Shown here in pieces: positions 1-10,900 of a stretch of 64,000 bases of DNA (position 1 is the stretch's first letter; the number at the start of each line of letters is the position of its first letter). Below the pieces are notes generated by a model. It did not search any database and had not been told where the DNA came from. It was given only the letters and a program-made list of their open reading frames with translations. The stretch is from assembly GCA_033961575.1 (NCBI GenBank), contig CM066740.1:16467501-16531500 (forward strand), given 5' to 3'. Position numbers and translations under genes: made by a program. This stretch comes from Aselliscus stoliczkanus. Lineage: Eukaryota > Chordata > Mammalia > Chiroptera > Hipposideridae.

Positions 1-1284
1 AACTTCTTGGAGTTTTAATGTATGTTAACTTCTTGGAGCCAGCAATTGGTTTTACATCTTTGTCTCTCTAGTACTTGGTACTGAGCCTTAGACCTTTGAG
101 TAAAGAATATCCTATTAAATAGAAGCTCAGTTATGAGCTAGAATATAACCGACTTAACTCAAAAGTCATTCCTTCTGGATATGTAAGACTCTCCAGGACC
201 TTACCCTGGTGCTAGCTTCTCATTATGAGAACCAGTGTTTCTTGCATAGTACTGTGGAAAACAACAACAACAAAAAATCACTGATAATTTAGATCAAGGA
301 TAAGGAGTTTTATTGTGCAAAACTTCTGACACCTAATCCTATGATTTTAAAATCATGTATGCATTAATTAGTCAGAATGTGTCTCTACTGTTATTGAAAA
401 TTACAGTTAGCTCTGAAAAACATAGTTGGAACATACTCAAAGAGAGAACTCTATATTAGCTAGTGCCATCCGGTAACGGAAAGGATTTCTTGAGGAGTTG
501 TGAATGCCCTGTAATAGGCATGCAAACATGCTCTGTCTGAATACAGAGTCTGTGATTCTCTCCAGGGCCCAGACACCAAAGGGCAGAGCCCTATGATATG
601 CCAAAGAAATGTGAGTTTTTAAAATTTAAAAGGTAATAAAGATAAAACATTAAAACAGTGCTAGAACGTATAAAATGAAGAGCAAAAAGCCTTCCCTCCT
701 TTACATCTCCGGCCCAGCCCCATTTACATAGGGGTCTGTAATGGAGATTTCCTGTCATCACATGGTCTGTGCCATGTGTCACGGTGAGCCAGCCCAGGAG
801 CTCCTCCACAGCCCATCTGCCACTGTCTGCCAACATGAGATCTACCATCTTAACACATTTTTAAGTGCACAGTTCAGCACTGTTAGCACGTGTTGTACAG
901 CAGCTCTCTAGAATTTATTCAACTTGCATAACAGAGATTTAATCCCATTTAATATGACATGAGTGTATGATAGGAGATTTGGAAGAGATCTCACAGCTTG
1001 TTTACTCTGACCTTCTTCCCAGTCTAGGAATCCCCTCTGCAAGTACATCTGACCCAGCTCTCCAGTGACTAGGGACTTTGTTCTTTTGTAGAGCAGCCCA
1101 TGTCATTTTTGTTGTTTTTCACAGCATTAATTATTAGATAATCAGACAATCCATCTTTTATGAGGAGCTGGAATCCAGGGCCTTATAACTCCCACCTATT
1201 AGCACTGGTTTTACCCTCAGAGCTTATCGACCCAAGTCCCAATTCTTAAGACAGACTGCTCTCCTCGAGTGTGGCTACTCTAGG

Positions 1285-1425
1285 AGGCCCAGCAGCAGCA
1301 GGGCCTCACCTGTGCAGGTGCAGAAACTCAGGGCTTGCCCAGCCCTACTGAACTGAAATCTGCATTTTGATGGGATCGTCATTGATCGGTATGCACATTA
1401 CAGCTTGAGAAGCACTACATCAAAC
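1285..1425. mobile_element. MER5A-like hAT remnant
   Basis: AATCTGCATTTTGATGGGAT and CTTGAGAAGCACTACATC resemble the second half of MER5A. Weak and diverged. Confidence 0.5.
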
Positions 1426-3059
1426 CACCCTTCCCCCAATTAATTTGTTGCTTTAATTGCTAGTCCTATGAGGCCTGTTGGTATTAAAAAAATTTTTTTT
1501 TAAAATATCTTAGTTGAGCAAGAAACATTTGACAAGAAGCAATGATTCCAAATCTCAGTGATTGAAATATAAGTACAGAATTTGTCTGACATAAGTTAAA
1601 GCTGTTATTACATTACCTGGAATTCTATTGACAAGTATTTCCATGTATTCATAGTACAATCATAAAAGATGCTAGTGATGGTCCAAAGACTTGAAAATCA
1701 CAGATGCCTGTAATCATTAAAGATACATTAAATTCTATGCCACATGACTGAATGCTGGTTATTTGCCTTGTGATTTTTAAAACCTTGAAAAACAGACTTA
1801 AGTAACTGATCAGAACAACCCACTCTCCAAGTCATGGCAGACAGAGCGAACCATAAAACAGCCTCCCACCACACTCTTCAACTGCAGGAAGAATGGAAGT
1901 TGAAATCCTTTTCTCTTTCTGACATCACTGCAAGGGCGGGGACGGAGAATCCAGCGTTTGACAGGTGCCCAGGAGATGCACATTCTAGAAACAGCTGTGC
2001 TGGAGGGAAATGCTTTCAATTCATGCACTCAGCAATATGGAAATGAACTTTGCCAGCTCATGAGCATGAATAAGTGCTTAGCTGCCTTTCCAACCACAAA
2101 GCAGCTTTCTATATTTGGCACTTTTTAGATATTCAGTAAAGCAGGCTGAATTGAATGCCAGAAGACAGTGCCAGACGGTCTCCAGTTGAACTCAAGCAAA
2201 AGCCTTAAGAAGTGACCTCCCCTAGACCCAGTCATAGTTCTCTCTCCAGCTGATATTCATGGGGAGCTTTAAGCCTGACCCACACCCAGGGCCGGACATT
2301 AGCCCAGCCAGGTGGAGTTAAGTCACCGGCGCCTTGGTCTCCCCGAGACCCAAACCCTCCCTGTACTGTGTGTCTCAGGACATTCAGCTGAAGGTGCGTG
2401 TCCTACTCCCGATCGCTGGGTATGTGATGAACAGGTAGTGTCACTCCCTGACACCCAGTCAATCCCCTTAGCCAAGGGAAACCCACATCTCTGCTTTCTC
2501 TGCTGAGTACCAATTTACCCCAACCCAGCACATTATTAAAGCCCCTCACCCCCAGGGCCCTTTAATACTCACCTTACTCCTCAGACTCATTCATTCATTT
2601 AGTATTTATTTAGGACCCCTCTGTCCCAGATAGATTATAACAGTACCCAATCCCTGTCCTCATGGAACCCACATTCTAGTTTAGGGAGACAGACAATGCA
2701 GGTGAGGTTTGTGTCATATGAGGAGGGAGAGAATTTCTGCCCAGGGAGAAGGTTTGGGCTAAATGAGAATTCCCTGGCCAACGTTCAGATATCAAAGAGC
2801 GAATGAGCAAAGATTTAGCAGCCTTAAAATGCACTGGCTGATTTCCCGCCCCAGTGGTAACTCTGAGCAGGGTCCCAGACCTTGCTTGTCTGTCCAGAGG
2901 GCAGTGCTTCATAACTCCTTCCAATCGCTTCTGATCTTGGCCACTTCCAGGATTTACCCAGCACTGTCCCCCTGCCCCATGACATTCTGGGTCATTATCA
3001 GAATTCACATAGTTTAATTACAGTGGAATATACAATATGCCATAATATAGAGCAGAATG

Positions 3060-3165
3060 ATTACAAATTTAGATTTCGCAGTCAGGTGACTTTTACTGCA
3101 GGGTAACTTGATAGCACTGGGGAAATTATCTAATTCTTTCTTCCTCGGTTTCCATATTTAAAAAA
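3060..3165 (+). repeat. MIR
   Basis: AGTCAGGTGACTTTTACTGC and TCTTTCTTCCTCGGTTTCCA follow the MIR core. Interrupted downstream by SINE copy 1. Confidence 0.65.
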
Positions 3166-3175
3166 TAAAGATACC

Positions 3176-3296
3176 TGGGCCAGCCGAGTGGCGCGGTGGT
3201 TAAGAGCTGGCTTGGGATGCCAGCGGCCCCAGTTCGGATCCCACATATGAGGGCCAGTGACACTGCCCTCTAAAAAATAAAAAAAAAATAGAAATA
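3176..3296 (+). mobile_element. Short tRNA-derived SINE, copy 1
   Basis: Head GGGCCAGCCGAGTGGCGCGG, B box GGTTCGGATCC-like, fixed end CAGTGACACTGCCCTC, then A-rich tail. Flanked by a target-site duplication AAAAATAAAGATACC (upstream about 3161-3175, downstream ending 3312), showing L1-type insertion into the tail of a MIR. Confidence 0.93.
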
Positions 3297-3928
3297 AAAA
3301 ATAAAGATACCAACAAATTCAATCTTGCAGATGATTAGCACACTAGCACACTACCTCATGCTTAATAAATGTTAGCTGTTGTAATTGCTTTCTTAATTTG
3401 TTCAACATATTTATTCCTCTCTACTATGCATTGTTAACTAGCAAACAAGACAGAAAAAATTCCTGTTTTCATGGAGTAGAAAGTATGCTCCAATCATTTT
3501 ATATTATTCCTGTTTATATTGTTATATTTATATATTGTTTCAATTGTCCCTAAAGGGTAGCGTATCCTGAGGCGCTATTCTTTTGTGTTTTAAATGGCAG
3601 GCATTGCAGGACATCTAAAGTCCCTGGCTCTGAGCCATTAGAGATATTCCCATCACTGTGGCAACCAGAAATGCTCCCAGGGCTCCACAGCCTCAGAGGG
3701 AGCAGTACCACTCGCCCACCCCACTGAGAACACCAGTTGTGTTGGCTCTCCGGTTTCAGGCCCCCTTGCCCCATGACTCCAGGACTGTGACAGAGAAGTT
3801 GGGAGGGGGAAGATTTGAATGGGGAGCTTAGAAAAGGAGTTGGCTGCAGTGCTTCTCTCTTCAGTCAAAAAGAGCCTTCACTTCCTTAAACATTTCCAAT
3901 CTGGCTTTTCCAACCTGGGTCTTCTCTT

Positions 3929-4036
3929 TTTTTTTTTTTTTTTTTGAGGGCAGTGTTACTGGCCCTCATATGTGGGACGGAACCGGGGCTACTGGCTTCC
4001 TAGGCCCGCACTTAACCACCGCGCCACTCGGCCGGC
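3929..4036 (-). mobile_element. Short tRNA-derived SINE, copy 2
   Basis: Antisense copy: poly-T, GAGGGCAGTG, ending CCACTCGGCCGGC. Target-site duplication CTGGGTCTTCTCTT on both sides. It faces copy 1, about 630 bp away, in inverted orientation. Confidence 0.93.
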
Positions 4037-5639
4037 CTGGGTCTTCTCTTTTGAGTTCTGAGCCCAGGTAGAAGATAAAATAAGGAAAAAAGATGATATT
4101 TTGTAGGGATAAATGTAAACCAAGTTTGGGGCTTCTTTACCTTCAGAGCTGACAAACCTCATCTAATTCCCTGCCTTCCACATTGCTAGGAATGTACTGT
4201 GTCTCAAGAGTTCAGGAGAAATCCAGTCCTAACATGAATCCTTGAAACATTTTTGAAATTTAATTCTTGTTTTCCTTTAAACTATAGATATAATCTCATT
4301 CCTTTTTTTTTTTCAGTTTTGTGAAGTATGTGGTAACGCCTAATCCCTTTTAGCATCTGCATTTTGTCCAGTTAAGTGTATGGATCAGATGTGCACGATG
4401 GTCTGGTATTATAATAGTACTCTGCATGTTGCCATCTGCTTGGGAGTCTTAAGCAAATGAAAAAGGACTTGATTCCCTTAGAGTACTTTCCAGAAGATTT
4501 TGAGCCTTAGCTTATCACTGAACAATGGTAACACACACATACCCTCTTGCACAACTGTGAATGTGCTGTATTTAATTTGTAAATAGTCATTTGGTCAAAA
4601 GGTATTGGGCACACTTTTGAATGCATGCCAATTTATGATATTCCAAGAACATAAACTTATTTTCAGCCTTATTCCAGGACCAAGTTTATTCATTTGCCAT
4701 TCGGGTACATGCACAGGACGGCATGTTAGGTAGGCATTGTGAGGCAATCAGAAGTGAACTAGACATTTTAAACCCTCAAGGAGTTTATTGTCCAGGAGTG
4801 ATAACAGAAACCTCACTGTGTATTATAAGTAACTGGTTAACTATTGGAAAGGTAGAATATTAATAGAATACTGATGGAGTCTCCAGGGATGAAATAGTAC
4901 TTTCCTCTGAAGAAGGCTTCTTGGAGGAGGTGGAATTTTTAACTTGTTGACTTTTAAGATTCATTAAAATTTGGACAGGTAAGACAGTACAAATTTTGAG
5001 GAGTGGCTTTCTGAGCATGAAATAAATGTGAGCAGATTTATGCGTGTGTGTGTGTGGCTTCCCATCACTTAATAATACGCATTCTCCATTTATTGTCTGG
5101 GTAATATTAAGTGACTTTTAAAAATTACTATACAAATCTCATTCCACATTGCCGTTTTTCTGAAAATGACCTCTAATTTGAAAGCTGAATAGAAGCATTA
5201 CTTTTTTTCAATGCACAGTTAATTCTCTTTTACAACTCCAGATCCTGGGGGGCCCACCATTGTATTTTAAAACTCTGGAATGTACGTTTGGCTGCGTTTA
5301 TAGTAAATGAGTCAACTATAAGGCAGATCTGTCAGGATTGTTATATGAAGAGGCTAGTTGCTAAAGTAGGGAAGTGTTCTTTTTACCAGGTGCTCCCATG
5401 TAATGAACTTGAGGACAACATGGAAACCAGGCCAGAGCACCCAAGACTCCCTGTGCGACCCATATCCTCTCCATTAGATCATATGTTTCCTGGGACTTGA
5501 GTCTAATTTCTTCTGCTCCCTGGTGCTGGTCCAAACTTACTGTCTATCTCCCAGTCCTTCGGGCCCCTGCCCACACTGCCTGCCTGTGGGCTGGAAATTT
5601 GACTAAGAGCAGGTTGGTCAACATGAAATCTTGGCCAAA

Positions 5640-6830
5640 AGGACATATTTGTCTCTTGAAGAGATATCTGCACCCCTACATTCATTGCAGCATTATTCAC
5701 AATAACCAAGATGTGGAAACAACCTAAGTGTCCATTAATGGATAGATGGAAAAAACTGTGCAACACACATACACACACAAATATTATTCAGCCATAAAAA
5801 AAGAAATCCTGACTTTTGTGACAACATGGCTGGATGTTGAGGGCATTATGCTAAGTGAAGTAAGCCTGACAGAGAAACACAAATACTGTATGTTCTCACT
5901 TAAGCATGGAATCTAAAAAAGCTGAACTCACAGACCTCTGAGACAGTAAAATGATGGCTGTTGGGTGGGGTTCAGAGAGGCGGGGGAATGAGGAGAAGTT
6001 GGTCAAATGGTACAAACTCAGCTATAAGAGCAAAAGTTCTGAGGATCTAATGTACAGCATGATGACTTAATTAACAATACCGTATTACGTACTTGAAAGT
6101 TGTTAATGGCAGGGGTGAGAAAGGTGAAGTGATTAGGAAGTGCAAATTGGTAGTTACAGAATAGTTATGGGGATGTGAAATACAGTATGGGGAATCTAGT
6201 CAATATTGTAAAAACTATATATAGTGTCAGATGGGCACTAGACTTATCCAGGGGATCACTTCATAAATTATATAAATGCCTAACCACTACACTATACACC
6301 TGAAACTAATACAAAATAATATAGAATGTCAACTATAATTAAAATATATATATTGTATATAGTCATGGGATGTAAAGTCCAGCATAGGAAATATAATCAA
6401 TGATATTGTAATAGCTCGTATGTATGGTGTCAGACGGGTAGTAGACTTGTTGGGGTTATCACTTTGTGAGGTGTGTAAATGTCTAATCACTATGTTGTTT
6501 TGTACATCTGAAACTAATTTAAAAAAAAAGTTGTTAAGAAAAGTAGATCTTAAATGTTATCACCACCAAAAGAAAAAAGTGGTAATTATATGAGGGAATG
6601 GAAGTATACCATGTAATCATCACATTGTATGCCTTAAGCTTATGTATATTATATGCAAAAATATCTCAATGGGGGGGCATGTTTGTCAAAACTTAATTAC
6701 CCTATGGTTGAAATTTTCTCAGATATGGATGGTAGTTCCTGAAGGTATAGGTTTATAATTCATTGAGTTGTACTCAAGATTTGTGCATTTCATGTATGTT
6801 ATATCACAACAAAAAAATGTAAAAATAATA
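5640..6830 (+). mobile_element. L1 3' ends (old, several tails)
   Basis: Phrases typical of L1 3' sequence: CATTATTCACAATAACCAAG, AGATGTGGAAACAACCTAAG and TATGTTCTCACTTA, followed by two or three successive tail units ending near AAACTAATTT. Confidence 0.85.
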
Positions 6831-7707
6831 ATAACCAAAACTTTCACTATCTCAGCCACTGAAGTATGGCCTGCTTGGGTCTATCTTAGGGTAATTTTGT
6901 AATGATTTATGTATTTTCAAGCATTTAAAAATACATTTTCAGAATTTTTAATGTTTTTCTTTTGTATCCTTTTTACAATTCTTTTCCAGTTAGTTAGTTG
7001 AAATAACCTAAATAGCCAACAATGGACGATTAATTGTAACAACTGTTTGTACCTCTTCACAATTATAAACAGCTCAGTCACGCAATAAGCAAAAAAAAAG
7101 AAAGTGGCAGAAAATAATATTTCTGAAAAAAGAGGACAAAAAATACGTGTTGCAAGAACACCTTTTTGATGGTTCAGGATTTTCAATGTTTAAATACCTA
7201 TAATTTGAAGATATTAACTTACAACTAAATCATTATTAACCAAATTGTCATGTTTACCAACTTATATCCAGTCTCGTACTTTTCAGCCAATTCTTATGTC
7301 AATCTTCCCATATTTCCACCCCACCCGATCCTACCCTGGCTCCCATCCTCATGCCTGTAGCTTCTGGTTAAAATTCAGACCAAGGTACAGTGGTGAGTAA
7401 ACAGGTAACTGTGTGATGATGTCAAAGGGGACAGAAATGGAACTTAAGGTGAAATCTTTATCTTCAGCTGTGGGTCATAAGGTTGAAGCAACAAAAGAGA
7501 TGGAAACATTCTCTTCTCAGAGAGAGCTTTTTGAAAACAAATCAAATTTGATGCCATTAAATTATAGCATTAAGTCTATAAAATTCAGAAATGGTGTAAA
7601 AATTAAATTTGACTTTCATCTACCCAGCAAACCTAGCCAGGCTCGCCATCTTGGATGGAGTTACAGGTAGGATGAGGTACTTCTTAAATGTTCTTCTTCT
7701 TCTTCTT

Positions 7708-7816
7708 TTTTTTTTTTTTTTTGAGTGCAGTGTCACTGGCCCTCATATGTGGGACCTGAACCGGGTCCGCTGGCTTCCCAAGCCAGCGCCCAACCACCAC
7801 GCCACTCGGCCGGCCC
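7708..7816 (-). mobile_element. Short tRNA-derived SINE, copy 3, next to exon 1
   Basis: Antisense copy: poly-T, GAGTGCAGTGTCACTGGCCC, ending GCCACTCGGCCGGCCC. It stops 53 nt before the acceptor of the first PH exon. The target-site duplication is unclear because the site is a TTC-rich tract. Confidence 0.9.
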
Positions 7817-7869
7817 TCTTATTATTTTTAAAGATAGCCATTGAGTTTGAACACTTTTTTTTGGAACAG

Positions 7870-7986
7870 GACAGTTGGGAAGTGGTGGAAGGACTGAGGG
7901 GAGAGATGAATTACACCCAGGAGCCACTAATTCAGAAAGGATTTTTGCTGAAGAAGAGGAAATGGCCCTTGAAAGGCTGGCACAAG
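7870..7986 (+). CDS. OSBPL3: OSBPL3 window exon 1: start of PH domain
   Basis: 117 nt, 39 codons, phase 0 at both ends, inferred residues 33-71. It opens with [12 protein letters not shown] and contains [18 protein letters not shown], the first PH strands, rich in the basic residues that contact phosphoinositides in this fold. The acceptor is a T-run followed by GGAACAG and the donor is AAG|GTAAGG. An antisense SINE ends 53 nt upstream of the acceptor but leaves the pyrimidine tract intact. The following intron is only 154 bp. Confidence 0.96.
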
Positions 7987-10900
7987 GTAAGGCAATGACC
8001 TTGGCCTCACCTTTATTTGAACCCACACTGTTGCACTCAGTATCCCATTCTTATATTTAATTTGAAGTTGAAAATTGGGACCAACGGTAAAACAAACGTT
8101 TAAATGGAGTATCTTCTGAATTATACTTTTCCCTCCACAGAGATTCTTCTATCTGGACAAAGGAATCTTGAAATATGCCAAGAGCCAAACTGATGTAAGT
8201 CTTCTTATTAATCCAACATGCTTTTAAAGAATTCTGAGGGGCTAATTGTTGTCAGCTCATAGGTGAGATTGTGCACATGTGGGGACTTCATTTCTCGGAG
8301 CTGAGAACCACAGAATGGTAATAATTCCTTCACATGGAACAGAGGTCCCTGCTCCCCACTGTCCCAGTTCTGGGTTCTAGGTGCACTCAGTTCACCTGCC
8401 AAGGGATGGTAGGGAGCTCCTTCCTACTGTGTATCCAGAAGTCTGTCTGTTCTGGTCTTATGGTCGTGCTGAGTGGGTCTCAGGAGAAGATATTTTTGTA
8501 TTGAGATAACAGGAGTAAAACATAGGGCTAGTGTCACCCCCACTGTTATAGTGGCTGAGGGGTTTAGTGAAGAAGGACCTTGGTGAAGGTGACATAGAGG
8601 TGCCCCTTGTGTTAACACTAGGCAGATGGCCCATGAGGACTCACAATGACTGTCAGTCCTATCCCCCTGCACTTCTGTCCTTCCTCCTTCTTCTCACCCC
8701 TCTCACAGTGCTCATCTTGTAGGGTTGCATGTAGAAAACTTAACGTAACGTCAGACCCACTGTAGCCTCTTAGCTTCCTCCCCCTCCTCCTCTTTTTAAA
8801 TCACTTCCAAAAGAATTTAGACACTGGAAACGAATTCTCTGGGAGGCAGTGCAGTTAAAGGGGAACTGGCTGCCGTGGAGTCAGTCCGCGGGGCTCACTT
8901 TCTAACTTCCTCACTTACAGGCTGTGTAGACAGACCCTTTGTTACATAACCCCTCCCAGATTAATCAGATAATGCATGTACAGCGCTTTCAGCTCAGGAC
9001 TGGTTCACACTAAGTGCTTGATAAATAAATCGTAGTTCTGATGTTATATTAGTGGATGCGAAAGGTGAGCGTGGAGGGAAGCAGTGTCAAGGATGCTACT
9101 ACCGTTTTAACACGTGGATCTCACGTGACATCTTCGTGCCTCTGCAGATAGACCGAGAGAAGCTACATGGCTGCATCGATGTCGGGCTCTCGGTGATGTC
9201 TGTGAAGAAGTCATCCAAATGCATAGATCTGGACACGGAGGAGCACATCTACCATCTGAAGGTGAGCCTGCCTCCCAAGGCCGGTTGCCCTGCAGAGTTC
9301 CTTCATGTTGCGAAGGGATGTCAGTCACACTGTTATTGGTGACGCCTTTGGAATATCTGAAAACATCCAGCCCGCACGTAGAAGATCTCTATTGTGGAAA
9401 TATTTCTAATGAGCGCTATTGATATTTCGACGGAACAGTTCTTCATTGTGCATTCTGTCTCTCTCACATGTCTGAGGGTTTCTTATACTTTTCCCCTTAT
9501 CCCCCCCCCCCCAACTACCCCTCTTCCCCATGATTGTGACAATGATCAATAGCAAAAAACTGCATGTTTCCAAACATAACCCCTCACCCCCACCCCAACC
9601 TTTTCCCCAGGCAGTACCATCTTCAGTAAAGAACCATTTACCATAGGTTAAAATAGGCTCCCTGAAATACGATATTTAATATTTAGTCTGTCTTACAATT
9701 TTGGTTAATTTTATAGGTATTCCATTAAAATTCTCACATTACAGTAAATGTCAGGAAATTTTGCCCTGAAGTGTGGGCCTCCACACAGTACTTCTCAAAG
9801 CTGCTTAACCACCCTCTCTGCTCTCTCTCGTGCGAGCGGTAGAGACGGTGAAAAGCATGAAGCAAGAACTTTGGCGATTCAGATCTGGTTCAGCTCTTGA
9901 CCTGGCTACTTACTAGCTGTTGGCCTTTGGCAAATTATTTAAGCTCTGAAAGTCCCAGTTTTTCTCACCTCCCCCATCCTCTGCAGATGGGAAATTTTAC
10001 AGTGCTCATCTTGTAGGGCTGCACGTAGAAAATTTGGCATAATGCCTGATCCACAGTAGTCTCCATAAGTTTAGTTATTGTGTCTAATTATTAGGTGGTA
10101 CCCAAATGTTAGAAATTAACTGAGAATCTGTTAAAACTCTTTTCTAACTTGGGCACGTTATTTGGAATGTTGGGAATGGGGGCTGAGAGTTGGGAGAATA
10201 AAAGCATGAGATTATGAGCTCCATGTCCTAAGGTGTCCCCATCCTCCCCATGGATGTGGTGCTTGGGCAAATATGCACATTACACATAGAGGCAGTTGAT
10301 TGACTGCACAAGATAATCAAATCCGTACTGTTTCCTAGCTGAAGCCCCGTGCCTGTGGTTGAAGTTGATTGTGTAAAGCAGGGTTTCTCACCCTTGACAC
10401 TAGTAACTGGAGAAGTCTTTGCTTGTGGGGGCCCATCCTGTACATTGTAGGATATTGAGCGGTGTTCCTGGCCTCTACCTACTAGATGTCGGTAACAACC
10501 CCTGTCCAGTTATGAAAACCACAAAATGTCCCTAGACATTGCCAGATGTCCCCTGGGGCTAAGGGGTGAGTCACCCCTGGCTGAGAACAACTTGTGTGAA
10601 GTAAAGGAGGGGGAGACTTAGAATCTTAAGTACATAAATAAATAAATACATACATACATACATAAAAGAATATTACCCCCACCTCTGTTTCAATAGTCAA
10701 TCTCCTTTACTGGTTATTTCTCCATGTACTTCCTATGACCCTTAGTTCTGTGTTTTGACGTGGTCAGGAAATGATAGGTTCTTGTTCATCCACTCTTCTA
10801 GTTAGCAGAAAAAAAAGTGATTGATTATTAATTCCTAGTTTTTAAAGAACTAGAATACCTTAAAATATATCAAACACTCCTACCATGATCAACAGTTTAA

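Larger units (their letters stand above)
1..7869 (+). other. OSBPL3: OSBPL3 5' intron (3' part)
   Basis: No exon seen. A codon match to the recalled human N-terminus (start MMSDEKNLGV) is not found, so the first coding exon is upstream. Contents: mostly unique sequence to 3 kb with a MER5A-like trace near 1.3 kb, a MIR, three short SINEs, and L1 tails between 5.6 and 6.8 kb. The final 50 nt supply the acceptor of exon 1. Confidence 0.85.

Noticed and set aside
1..7869. First coding exon of OSBPL3
   Set aside because: I looked for codons of the recalled human start (MMSDEKNLGV) ending with a phase-0 donor and did not find them; it must be upstream.
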